Positions 10,355-18,840 of a stretch of 64,000 bases of DNA are shown one piece after another. A program made the translations under genes and the position numbers. Below the pieces are notes generated by a model. That model searched no databases. It was given only the letters and a program-made list of their open reading frames with translations, and had not been told where the DNA came from. Position 1 is the first letter of the stretch; each line of letters starts with the position of its first letter. The stretch covers positions 1,302,001 through 1,366,000 of the forward strand of contig NZ_CP083349.1 of NCBI RefSeq assembly GCF_020035535.1, written 5' to 3'. This DNA comes from Ensifer adhaerens (GTDB lineage: Bacteria > Pseudomonadota > Alphaproteobacteria > Rhizobiales > Rhizobiaceae).

Positions 10355-11413
10355 ATGCCGAACCGAGCCCGATCGACGATCAATCTGCTGGCCGCCGCAA
10401 TGCTGGGCCTGTCATCGGCTGCTTTGCCTGCGGTTGCGTTCGCTCAGTCCGCAAGTGAAGGCGCATCGTCAGCCCCGGTCACGAGTGGCACTCAGGTCAC
10501 GGTCACAGGATCGCCGGCGCCGGTCGCTGAAGGCCAGACGGTCGGCAGCGCACCGGTAAACCAGGCGCCCCCGATCACGCAGGTGCAGCCCGCAACACAG
10601 GCAGCCTCTCCTGAGGCCACCCCCGTTTCTGTCGACGGCGCTTCGACTGACGGTGCGGCGAACCCGGTGCTGCCGCACGACCTGTCGCCGATCGGCATGT
10701 TCATGGCGGCCGACCTGGTCGTCAAAAGCGTGATGGTTGGCCTTGCGTTGGCGTCCGTTGCCACCTGGGCGATCTTCCTGGTGAAGGCGCTTGAACTCCT
10801 TGGCGCCAAGGCGCGCCTCACGCGGGCGGTCCGCCTCCTGTCCGCCGCCAACGGCCTTGCTGACGTCAAGAACGCATTCGATGGGAAGTCGGGCCCGGCA
10901 CCGGAGATGGTGGCTGCGGCGATCGACGAAATGGTACGTTCGGAGGCCGTCGTCGACCATGCGCCTGCAAGCGGCATCAAGGAGCGCGTGTCTTCGCTGT
11001 TGACCCGCATCGAGGTCCGCGCCGGAAAGCGCATGACTGGTGGCACCGGCATTCTGGCCTCGATCGGTTCGGTCGGTCCGTTCGTAGGCCTGTTCGGCAC
11101 GGTATGGGGGATCATGAATTCCTTCATCGGCATCAGCAAGGCGCAGACGACGAATCTCGCGATCGTCGCGCCCGGTATTGCCGAAGCGCTGCTGGCAACC
11201 GCCATCGGCCTTGTGGCGGCCATTCCCGCAGTCATCATCTATAACTATTTTGCCCGCGCCGTTGGTGGCTACAAGGTGGTCCTGGCCGATGCTGCCGCCG
11301 CTGTGGAACGGCTCGTCAGCCGTGACCTCGACCATCGTCTGGTCCGCAAGGCGCAGCCCCGCCGACAGGAAGGCTTCGTCCATGCGGAAACGACCATCGC
11401 AAGGATCGGGTGA
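10355..11413 (+). CDS. exbB: ExbB, energiser of TonB-dependent transport
   Basis: The 352-residue protein is a MotA/TolQ/ExbB-family proton channel subunit that powers outer-membrane uptake through TonB. It begins with a cleavable-looking signal peptide (cut after AVAFA, about residue 27) and a Ala/Pro-rich periplasmic stretch, the long alphaproteobacterial ExbB form. Three membrane helices follow, with the conserved GTVWGIMNSF motif around residue 255. ATG 10355 is preceded by GAGGAAG; a GTG 12 bases earlier is less well placed. exbD starts 3 bases after the stop. Confidence 0.92.
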   Translation: MPNRARSTINLLAAAMLGLSSAALPAVAFAQSASEGASSAPVTSGTQVTVTGSPAPVAEGQTVGSAPVNQAPPITQVQPATQAASPEATPVSVDGASTDGAANPVLPHDLSPIGMFMAADLVVKSVMVGLALASVATWAIFLVKALELLGAKARLTRAVRLLSAANGLADVKNAFDGKSGPAPEMVAAAIDEMVRSEAVVDHAPASGIKERVSSLLTRIEVRAGKRMTGGTGILASIGSVGPFVGLFGTVWGIMNSFIGISKAQTTNLAIVAPGIAEALLATAIGLVAAIPAVIIYNYFARAVGGYKVVLADAAAAVERLVSRDLDHRLVRKAQPRRQEGFVHAETTIARIG

Positions 11414-11416
11414 CCC

Positions 11417-11842
11417 ATGGCCGGAAAAGTCAGCCAAGGCGGCGGCGATCTCGACGAGAACAGTGAAATCAACGTCACGCCCTTCATCGACGTCATGCTC
11501 GTGCTGCTGATCATATTCATGGTGGCGGCGCCGCTCGCCACGGTGGACATGAAAGTGGACCTGCCGCAATCGGCGGCAAAACCTGCGCCGCGCGACGAAA
11601 AGCCGGTCTTCGTGACCTTGAAGGCCGATCTGGCGCTGGCGATCGGCAATGAAGAAACGGCCCGTGAGGCCTTCGCCGACGAATTGAAGCGTCTGACCGA
11701 GGGCAATACCGAGACGCGCGTTCTGCTTCGGGCCGACAAGGCCGTGGACTACGGCGAACTGATGACGGTCATGAACCTCATCCAGAATGCCGGCTATACC
11801 AAGATCGCCCTCGTGGGCCTGGAAGGCGCACCCGGGCGCTGA
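11417..11842 (+). CDS. exbD: ExbD, TonB energising subunit
   Basis: The 141-residue protein has one N-terminal membrane helix with the essential aspartate in the motif NVTPFIDVMLVLLIIFM (about residues 19-35), and a periplasmic domain. It forms the stator with ExbB. No tonB gene follows, unlike many exbBD operons: the next 236 bases carry no plausible coding sequence. TonB must be encoded elsewhere. Confidence 0.94.
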   Translation: MAGKVSQGGGDLDENSEINVTPFIDVMLVLLIIFMVAAPLATVDMKVDLPQSAAKPAPRDEKPVFVTLKADLALAIGNEETAREAFADELKRLTEGNTETRVLLRADKAVDYGELMTVMNLIQNAGYTKIALVGLEGAPGR

Positions 11843-11897
11843 CGTCGCCCGCGGCCCATGTCAGCGCAATGCGTCGCGCCGGGACCGCGCGCCGCCA

Positions 11898-11913
11898 CCT
11901 TGATCGATCAAGG
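11898..11913. repeat. 16-bp perfect palindrome after exbD
   Basis: CCTTGATCGATCAAGG is a perfect palindrome with no spacer, 56 bases after exbD and followed by CTCTTCTT. The pyrimidine run could make it a weak terminator; the absent loop argues more for a protein site. Nothing else was seen between exbD and the next gene. Confidence 0.35.
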
Positions 11914-12078
11914 CTCTTCTTCCCCGATTTTCCGGCGCAATTTGCCGCTGTCGCTTGAAACCCGCGGGGCGGCGATTTAAGAGCTTACGTTAAAGGCTTT
12001 CCGTTGAGAGCCACAAGACGATCGCGCGGGCTTCTCCGAAAAGCGGCGCCGCGCCTATCCGGATACGAGGGCACTAGC

Positions 12079-12744
12079 ATGAATTTCGAAGCAGCGCGCA
12101 CCAAGATGGTGGACAACCAGATCCGGACGACGGATGTGACGTCCCACTCGATCTTGTCCGCCTTCCTCACCGTGCCGCGCGAGGAATTCGTGCCCGCGAA
12201 GATGAAGGAACTCGCCTATATCGACACCGACATCGCGCTTGACGGCACGAACGGCGGAGCGCCGCGCTTCCTGATGGAACCGTCGCCGCTCGCCAAGCTG
12301 CTGCAGCTGGCCGAGATCGCCAAGTCCGACGTCGTGCTCGAGATCGGCTGTGGCACCGGCTACGCTTCGGCGATCCTGTCGCTGGTCGCCGGCTCGGTCG
12401 TCGCGCTCGAAAGCGATGAGGGTCTTGCCGCCACCGCGACCGAAACGCTGGCGCGTCTCGGCTATGACAATATCGCGGTTGTCACTGGCGAACTCGAGAA
12501 GGGTTACGCCGCCGAAGCGCCTTACGATGTCATCTTCGTTCACGGTGCAGTGGAGGTCTTGCCTGCGGGTCTTTTCCAGCAGTTGCGCGATGGAGGACGT
12601 CTCGTCGTGGTCGAAGGATTTGGCAACGCTTCTCGCGCTAAACTCTATGTGCACGAGCACGGAAAAACCTCCGAGCGTGCCGACTTCAACACTGCGGTGA
12701 AACCGCTTCCCGGTTTCCGCCGCGCGCAGGAATTTGTTTTTTGA
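12079..12744 (+). CDS. Protein-L-isoaspartate O-methyltransferase family protein
   Basis: This 221-residue SAM-dependent methyltransferase has the PCMT fold: an N-terminal helical segment with MVDNQIRTTDV and the SAM-binding motif I LEIGCGTGYAS at about residues 92-102. It is shorter in the substrate region than the true Pcm encoded at 38608, and this paralogue commonly precedes tolC in rhizobia. Its substrate is not evident. ATG 12079 has GAGGG upstream; longer readings add a basic, unlikely leader. Confidence 0.85.
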   Translation: MNFEAARTKMVDNQIRTTDVTSHSILSAFLTVPREEFVPAKMKELAYIDTDIALDGTNGGAPRFLMEPSPLAKLLQLAEIAKSDVVLEIGCGTGYASAILSLVAGSVVALESDEGLAATATETLARLGYDNIAVVTGELEKGYAAEAPYDVIFVHGAVEVLPAGLFQQLRDGGRLVVVEGFGNASRAKLYVHEHGKTSERADFNTAVKPLPGFRRAQEFVF

Positions 12745-13031
12745 GGTCCCGCTTATTGAGGGATATCAACATTTGAATTCACCGCTAAAATAACAATGTT
12801 GCCAATTCGCAACGGGGCACTTGTTTCTTTTTGAAATGCCTGCGCAGAGTAGGGTTGCGCAGTTGTCGGAATCTGGAATCCGGGTTTCAAAGAGTGCTGT
12901 GGTAGTGATTTGCTCACCTGTGGGCGGTGTGAGCGCTTCATCGCCGTGTCTAGGCAGTGCCGTTTTGTAACGAGGACAGCGCTGCGGGAAATAGAGGGCA
13001 GGCTCTGCCGCCCCGATCGGAGAGAGAAGTA
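12745..13031. other. Intergenic region upstream of tolC
   Basis: The 287 bases contain no plausible gene. An imperfect operator-like inverted repeat, GCTCAC and GTGAGC with an 11-base spacer, lies at 12912-12934, about 100 bases before tolC. It is a candidate site for control of the efflux channel gene, with no further support. Confidence 0.35.
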
Positions 13032-14393
13032 ATGGTGTCGATTGTCCGCAAAGCGGCCCTGTGGGCCGCCGTTTCGACGAGTGTACTGGTTGCCCCGCAC
13101 GCAGTACTGGCCGAGACGATCTTCGGTGCAATGGCCAAAGCCTACGCAAACAACCCGGATCTGAACGCTGCACGTGCGGGTCTGCGCGCAACCGACGAGA
13201 GCGTGCCGATCGCCAAGTCTGGCTTTCGCCCCCAAGTCGCGGCTTTCGCCAATGGGACGCTTTCGACCATCGACCGGGCGGACGGATCTCGGGATCTCCA
13301 TCAGGGACAGGTCGGCGTATCCATAACGCAGATGGTCTTTGATGGCTTTCAGACGCTGAACAATGTTCGCGCGGCCGAGTCGAACGTGTTTGCCACCCGC
13401 GAATCGCTGCTTGCCAACGAGATGCAGATCTTGCTCTCGGCAGCGACCATCTACTCCAATATCGCGCGCGATCAGCAGCTGGTCTCGATCCGCAAGCAGA
13501 ACATCGCCTTCCTGCAGGAGCAGGTGAACGCCGCCAAGGCGCGCCTTGACGTAGGTGAAGGCACCCGCACGGACGTGAGCCTTGCCGAGGCCTCGCTTGC
13601 CAACGCGCAATCGCAGCTCATCGTTGCCGTGGCGCAGTTGAAGCAGAGTGAAGCGACTTATGTTCGGATCGTCGGCGACTTGCCGAAGGCCATCAAGCAG
13701 GCGTCTCCGGCATCCAAGAACCTGCCGCGCACGCTCGATCAGGCCGTCGCAAGTGGCCTGCGTGATCATCCGACCATCCTCGCAGCACAGTACTCGGTTG
13801 ATTCGGCCGGATACCAGGTGAAGTCGGCAGAGGGAACGATGCTGCCCGGCGTGACGCTTCAGGGGCAGGTCGGCCGCACGGCCGGCAATGTTACCGAAGA
13901 CAACAATACGTCGAGCATTACGGCTCGCCTCGAGGTGCCGATCTATCAGGGTGGCCTCGAGTACGGTCAGATCCGGCAGGCGAAGGAACGCCTCGGACAA
14001 CAGCGCATTTTGGTTGATTCGGCCCGAGCATCGATTCAGGAAACGATTGTCTCGGCATATGCTCAGCTTGAGGCGGCGATCGCACGCATTTCCGCCAACA
14101 AGGCGCAGATCTCTGCCGCCAAGCTGGCATTGGATGGCGTCATTGAAGAGCGCAAGGTCGGCCAGCGCACGACCCTCGACGTTCTCGATTCGCAGCAGGA
14201 CGTGCTGCAAGCGCAGGAACTCCTGGCGCTTGCGCAGCGCGATGCGGTCGTCGCGAGCTATACCTTGCTTGCAGCTTCGGCGAGGCTGACCGTGAAGAGC
14301 CAGGGTTTGCAGGTGGCCGAATATCGCTCCGAAGAACATTACGAGGCCGTCAAGGACAAATGGTTCGGTCTTCGAACCGTCGACGGTCGCTAA
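13032..14393 (+). CDS. tolC: TolC-family outer-membrane channel
   Basis: The 453-residue protein is a TolC-family outer membrane factor forming the trans-periplasmic tunnel for type I secretion and RND efflux. A signal peptide ends after HAVLA (about residue 24). Two OEP repeats with long amphipathic helices make up the rest, and the paired segments around residues 150-190 and 360-400 show the internal duplication typical of the family. The start is ATG 13032, with GAGAG just upstream. In rhizobia such a TolC serves exopolysaccharide, toxin and siderophore export; that role is inferred here. Confidence 0.92.
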   Translation: MVSIVRKAALWAAVSTSVLVAPHAVLAETIFGAMAKAYANNPDLNAARAGLRATDESVPIAKSGFRPQVAAFANGTLSTIDRADGSRDLHQGQVGVSITQMVFDGFQTLNNVRAAESNVFATRESLLANEMQILLSAATIYSNIARDQQLVSIRKQNIAFLQEQVNAAKARLDVGEGTRTDVSLAEASLANAQSQLIVAVAQLKQSEATYVRIVGDLPKAIKQASPASKNLPRTLDQAVASGLRDHPTILAAQYSVDSAGYQVKSAEGTMLPGVTLQGQVGRTAGNVTEDNNTSSITARLEVPIYQGGLEYGQIRQAKERLGQQRILVDSARASIQETIVSAYAQLEAAIARISANKAQISAAKLALDGVIEERKVGQRTTLDVLDSQQDVLQAQELLALAQRDAVVASYTLLAASARLTVKSQGLQVAEYRSEEHYEAVKDKWFGLRTVDGR

Positions 14394-14395
14394 AG

Positions 14396-14427
14396 AAAAC
14401 GCCCCGGTCTCCCCGGGGCGTTTCTAT
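14396..14427 (+). terminator. Rho-independent terminator of tolC
   Basis: AAACGCCCCGG (14397-14407) pairs with CCGGGGCGTTT (14413-14423) across a 5-base loop and is followed by CTATTTTT. It starts three bases after the tolC stop codon. Confidence 0.88.
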
Positions 14428-14573
14428 TTTTGGCCCTGAAAACAAATCTGTGCAAGAATCTGGGTGGCTGATTCGTGGCGTATGTTTCGTCCGCGAACTC
14501 ACATAAGGTTTCTCGGAAATCGGCGCATGTCCTGTTTTGAAACACATGCCGGCCGCGTCAAACGGGGATAGAA

Positions 14574-15389
14574 ATGGCACAGCTCAATGTCGCGCGTGAA
14601 CCTTCGATGGATGAGATCCTGGCATCCATTCGCAAGATCATCGAGAGCAACGAGCCTGGCCAGGCCGGGCTATCGCCGCAGGAGCGTTTCGAGGACGAAC
14701 CGGGCGACGAGATCGAGCTGACGATCGACAGCGAGATCGAGACACTCGCTTTCGCCCAGCGCGAAGAGCCGATCGAAACATCGAGGCCTACTCCGGCGGC
14801 GCCGGCCGTGGAGCTTTCCATCGTTTCGTCCGAGACGAGCACGGTGGCGGCGCAGCCGCCGCTTTCGCTGGCCGATGTCGCAGCACGCGTTCGCGCGGCT
14901 TCGGAGCGGCACTCCACGGGCCTTGCCCCGCGTGAGGGCCAGCCGGTCGCGCCGGCTTCGGCGGTTCAGGACAGTCCGGTTGTCACGTCGCGCATGGCCG
15001 CCGTCTCGGCGCCCAGGGCTCCGGCCGCGCAACCGGTTACGGCCCCGGAAGTACACGAGGCGGTGGAAGCCGTCGCTGCCTCCGAGCCAGTGGAGATCCG
15101 CGACAGCGTCGAATCGCCCGCGCCGGCCGAAGTACCGGTGATCGAAACGGTGGCGCCCGAGAAGGCGATCGCCGCGATCGTTTCTCCGGAGGTCGGCCGG
15201 AAGGTCGCGCAGTCCTTCGACAATCTCGCCCTCGCGGTCGATCAGGGTGCAAGGCGTTCGTTTGACGATATTGCTCAGGAAATGTTGCGGCCTATGTTGC
15301 AGGAATGGCTGGACGACAATCTGCCGACACTCGTCGAACGGCTGGTTCGCGAGGAAATCGAGCGCGTTGCCCGCGGGCCGCGTCGCTGA
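14574..15389 (+). CDS. popZ: PopZ-family polar organising protein (DUF2497)
   Basis: The 271-residue protein has the bipartite layout of PopZ. A short N-terminal helix (PSMDEILASIRKIIES, residues 10-25) is followed by a long acidic, Pro/Ala-rich disordered region and a conserved C-terminal oligomerisation region ending in MLQEWLDDNLPTLVERLVREEIERV. PopZ forms a polar scaffold that anchors centromeres and signalling proteins; in Rhizobiales it marks the growing pole. The gene sits between tolC and valS and has its own terminator. Two GANTC (CcrM methylation) sites and a 6-bp inverted repeat (14525-14549) lie upstream, which could fit cell-cycle control. Confidence 0.88.
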   Translation: MAQLNVAREPSMDEILASIRKIIESNEPGQAGLSPQERFEDEPGDEIELTIDSEIETLAFAQREEPIETSRPTPAAPAVELSIVSSETSTVAAQPPLSLADVAARVRAASERHSTGLAPREGQPVAPASAVQDSPVVTSRMAAVSAPRAPAAQPVTAPEVHEAVEAVAASEPVEIRDSVESPAPAEVPVIETVAPEKAIAAIVSPEVGRKVAQSFDNLALAVDQGARRSFDDIAQEMLRPMLQEWLDDNLPTLVERLVREEIERVARGPRR

Positions 15390-15413
15390 AATTCGGGTCT
15401 TTTGATGCAGGAG

Positions 15414-15438
15414 GCCGCGACGACCGTCGCGGCTTTTT
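15414..15438 (+). terminator. Rho-independent terminator of popZ
   Basis: GCCGCGAC and GTCGCGGC form an 8-bp stem with a 4-base loop (GACC), followed directly by TTTTT. Confidence 0.88.
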
Positions 15439-15511
15439 GCGTTCGTGTTGACTTGCACCGGCCGTTCCGGTTTACAAGACACAGACATCACTCTCCAAAA
15501 TTGGCTCCAAA

Positions 15512-18352
15512 ATGCTTGATAAGACCTACGATTCCGCATCCGTCGACCCGCGTATCGCCAAGAAGTGGGACGAAGAAAACGCGTTTCGTGCAGGTGCGGG
15601 TGCCAAGCCCGGCGCCGATAGCTTCTGCATCGTGATCCCGCCGCCGAACGTGACCGGTTCGCTGCACATGGGCCACGCGCTCAACAATACGCTTCAGGAC
15701 GTCATGGTTCGCTTCGAACGCATGCGCGGCAAGGACGTGCTGTGGCAACCGGGCATGGACCATGCCGGTATCGCGACCCAGATGGTCGTCGAGCGCAGGC
15801 TGATGGAAACCCAGCAGCACCGTCGGCAGATGGGGCGCGAGGCCTTCATTGAAAAAGTCTGGGAGTGGAAGGCCGAATCCGGCGGTTTGATCTTCAACCA
15901 GTTGAAGCGGCTTGGCGCATCCTGCGACTGGTCGCGTGAGCGCTTCACCATGGACGATGGCCTCTCGGAAGCCGTCCTGGAGGTCTTTGTCTCGCTCTAC
16001 AAGGAAGGGCTGATCTACAAGGACAAGCGCCTGGTCAACTGGGACCCGAAGCTCTTGACGGCGATTTCCGATCTTGAGGTCGAACAGCACGAGATCAACG
16101 GCAATCTCTGGTATCTGCGCTATCCGCTCGAGCCAGGTGTTACCTATGAACATCCGGTTGCCTTCGATGAGGAAGGCAAGGCGACCGAATGGGAGAAGCG
16201 CGACTATCTCGTCGTCGCCACCACCCGTCCGGAAACGATGCTCGGAGACAGCGGTATTGCCGTCAACCCGGACGACGAGCGCTACAGGCCGCTCCTCGGC
16301 AAGCATGTCATCCTGCCGATCGTCGGCCGGCGCATACCCGTCGTCGCCGACAGCTATGCGGATCCGACGGCCGGCACTGGTGCGGTCAAGATCACGCCTG
16401 CGCACGACTTCAACGACTTCGAGGTTGGCAAGCGTGCAGGTCTGCGCGCGATCAACATCATGACGATCGACGGTCGCGTCACCATCAAGGACAACGAGGA
16501 GTTCCTTGAAGGGCTTTCCGACCCCGCTGCTCTCCATGGTGCGTGGGACGAACTCGACGGCAAGGACCGGTTCGAGGCGCGCAAGATCGTCGTCAGGATC
16601 TTCGAAGAGGCTGGCCTGCTGGACAAGATCGAGCCGCACAAGCACATGGTCCCCCATGGCGACCGTGGCGGCGTGCCGATCGAGCCGCGCCTGACGGAAC
16701 AATGGTACGTCGACGCCAAGACGCTCGCGAAGCCCGCGATTGCCGCGGTCAAGGAAGGCCGCACGAACTTCGTTCCGAAGAACTGGGAGAAGACCTACTT
16801 CGAGTGGATGGAGAACATCCAGCCCTGGTGCGTCTCACGCCAGCTCTGGTGGGGGCACCAGATCCCGGCCTGGTACGGCCCGGACGGTCAGGTCTTCGTC
16901 GAGAAGACCGAGGAAGAGGCGCTGCACGCGGCGATCCAACACTATATCGCCCATGAAGGTCCGATGAAGGCCTATGTCGAGGACCTGCTTGAGAACTTCA
17001 AGCCGGGCGAAATCCTGACACGCGACGAGGACGTGCTTGACACTTGGTTCTCGTCGGCACTCTGGCCGTTCTCCACGCTCGGCTGGCCGAACGAGACGCC
17101 GGAGCTTGAGAAGTACTATCAGACCGACGTTCTGGTAACCGGCTTCGACATCATCTTCTTCTGGGTCGCCCGCATGATGATGATGGGCCTGCACTTCATG
17201 AAGGATGCCGACGGCACCCCGGTCGAGCCGTTCCATACGGTCTACGTCCATGCGCTCGTTCGCGACAAGAACGGCCAGAAGATGTCGAAGTCGAAGGGCA
17301 ACGTCATCGATCCGCTCGAACTCATCGACGAGTATGGAGCTGACGCGCTGCGCTTCACGCTGGCGATCATGGCTGCCCAGGGCCGCGACGTGAAGCTCGA
17401 CCCTGCTCGTATCGCCGGCTACCGCAACTTCGGCACGAAGCTCTGGAACGCGACGCGTTTTGCCCAGATGAACGGTGTGGTCGACAGCGAAGGCTTCATC
17501 CCCGAGGCCGCTTCGCTCACCATCAATCGCTGGATCCTCACGGAACTCTCGCGCACCATCCGTGACGTCACCGAGGCGATCGAGGCCTATCGGTTCAACG
17601 AGGCGGCCGGCAGCCTCTACCGTTTCGTCTGGAATCAGTTCTGCGACTGGTACCTTGAGCTGCTGAAGCCGGTCTTCAACGGCGAGGACGAGGCAGCCAA
17701 GCGCGAGTCGCAGGCCTGCGTCGCCTATGTTCTCGATGAGATCTACAAGCTGCTGCATCCGTTCATGCCGTTCATGACCGAAGAGCTCTGGGCGCAGACG
17801 ACCGGCGAGGGCCGCGAGCGTGAGACGCTGCTATGCCACGCCGAATGGCCGGCGGCCTCCTACGCCGATGACGCGGCGGCAGATGAGATCAACTGGCTGA
17901 TTGATCTCGTGTCGGGTATCCGCTCCGTTCGTTCCGAGATGAACGTTCCGCCGGCCGCGACCGCGCCGCTGATCGTCGTCGGCGCGAATAGCCTGACACG
18001 CGAACGCCTGCAGCAGCATGCCCCGGCAATCGCGCGCCTGGCACGTGTCGAACACATCGACTATGCGACTGTCGCTCCGCGCGGCAGCGCCCAGATCGTC
18101 GTGGGCGAGGCGACCGCGTGCCTGCCGCTTGGCAACCTGATCGACCTTTCCGCCGAGAAGTCGCGCCTGGAGAAGGCGATCGCCAAGGTGGACGCAGAGC
18201 GCGAGCGTATTCTTGGCAAGCTGGCCAATGAAAAGTTCGTCGCGAACGCCAAGCCGGAACTGGTGGAAGCCGAGCGCGAGCGCTTGGTGGAGCTCGATCT
18301 TCAGAAAGAATCGCTCGGCGTTGCTCTTACCCGCGTAGCGGAAGCGGGCTAG
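15512..18352 (+). CDS. valS: Valyl-tRNA synthetase
   Basis: The 946-residue class I synthetase charges tRNA-Val. The ATP-binding signatures are visible: the HIGH-type motif in PPNVTGSLHMGHAL near residues 46-57 and KMSKSKGN near residue 590. The CP1 editing domain lies between, with the motif TTRPETMLGDS around residue 235. A C-terminal coiled coil (about residues 880-946) is typical of ValS. ATG 15512 fits the family N-terminus. Confidence 0.97.
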   Translation: MLDKTYDSASVDPRIAKKWDEENAFRAGAGAKPGADSFCIVIPPPNVTGSLHMGHALNNTLQDVMVRFERMRGKDVLWQPGMDHAGIATQMVVERRLMETQQHRRQMGREAFIEKVWEWKAESGGLIFNQLKRLGASCDWSRERFTMDDGLSEAVLEVFVSLYKEGLIYKDKRLVNWDPKLLTAISDLEVEQHEINGNLWYLRYPLEPGVTYEHPVAFDEEGKATEWEKRDYLVVATTRPETMLGDSGIAVNPDDERYRPLLGKHVILPIVGRRIPVVADSYADPTAGTGAVKITPAHDFNDFEVGKRAGLRAINIMTIDGRVTIKDNEEFLEGLSDPAALHGAWDELDGKDRFEARKIVVRIFEEAGLLDKIEPHKHMVPHGDRGGVPIEPRLTEQWYVDAKTLAKPAIAAVKEGRTNFVPKNWEKTYFEWMENIQPWCVSRQLWWGHQIPAWYGPDGQVFVEKTEEEALHAAIQHYIAHEGPMKAYVEDLLENFKPGEILTRDEDVLDTWFSSALWPFSTLGWPNETPELEKYYQTDVLVTGFDIIFFWVARMMMMGLHFMKDADGTPVEPFHTVYVHALVRDKNGQKMSKSKGNVIDPLELIDEYGADALRFTLAIMAAQGRDVKLDPARIAGYRNFGTKLWNATRFAQMNGVVDSEGFIPEAASLTINRWILTELSRTIRDVTEAIEAYRFNEAAGSLYRFVWNQFCDWYLELLKPVFNGEDEAAKRESQACVAYVLDEIYKLLHPFMPFMTEELWAQTTGEGRERETLLCHAEWPAASYADDAAADEINWLIDLVSGIRSVRSEMNVPPAATAPLIVVGANSLTRERLQQHAPAIARLARVEHIDYATVAPRGSAQIVVGEATACLPLGNLIDLSAEKSRLEKAIAKVDAERERILGKLANEKFVANAKPELVEAERERLVELDLQKESLGVALTRVAEAG

Positions 18353-18403
18353 GAAGCACGCTAAGGGTGCATCGGCGCAGGGCTTGAACGGCCAAGGAAA
18401 TCA

Positions 18404-18440
18404 AAAATCCGCGACAGCAATGTCGCGGATTTTGTATTTT
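18404..18440 (+). terminator. Rho-independent terminator of valS
   Basis: AAAATCCGCGACA (18404-18416) pairs perfectly with TGTCGCGGATTTT (18421-18433) across the loop GCAA, followed by GTATTTT. Confidence 0.9.
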
Positions 18441-18840
18441 AGTATCATTGGATATACTTGCGTGCGCGAGCTTGGCGATCGAATCGCTGAGCTGAATACT
18501 GTTGGCCGCTCATGAAATCGCTTGGCATGCGCAAGCGGAGTTTCAACGGCCATTTTTGTTGATCTCCAGCAAAAACCAATATTGTTGTCTCCGCGACACA
18601 GCTTTCGCGAGTGTTGGAAGTTTATCCTATTTTATTGGCTTATTTACCTATTTCTCGGAATATCATTTCGGAAATGTGCGAATGTGTCTAAATCATGAGA
18701 ATCTTACGTAAATTACGTGACGCATAGTGCCGCACCACCTCTGCCCCTGGCATTTGCGATTTCACATGTTCGTGAGAATACTTTCGCCACACGCGGCATG
18801 AGGTGGAATGCCGCAGATTGCAGTGCAGGGGAGGAGCTTA
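18441..18840. other. A+T-rich region upstream of the FadL-type gene
   Basis: About 400 bases without a credible gene; the part at 18540-18720 is strikingly A+T-rich for this genome. It ends in the ribosome binding site of the next gene (GGGGAGGAG at about 18828). A 13-bp odd palindrome, ACGTAA-A-TTACGT, lies at 18706-18718. A 69-codon open frame at 18502-18711 has no ribosome binding site or family features and was not called. Confidence 0.5.
18706..18718. promoter_or_regulatory. Operator-like palindrome upstream of the FadL-type gene
   Basis: ACGTAAATTACGT is a perfect palindrome around a central A, within TTACGTAAATTACGTGA, 123 bases before the start codon. It is placed where a repressor or activator of the porin gene could bind; the regulator is unknown. 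Confidence 0.4.

Noticed and set aside
11955..11983. TTGAAA-N17-TAAGAG as a promoter for the methyltransferase gene
   Set aside because: The -10 is a poor match; kept out of the feature list.
18502..18711. A 69-codon plus-strand frame in the A+T-rich gap before the FadL-type gene
   Set aside because: No ribosome binding site, no recognisable domain, and a length expected by chance in A+T-rich DNA.
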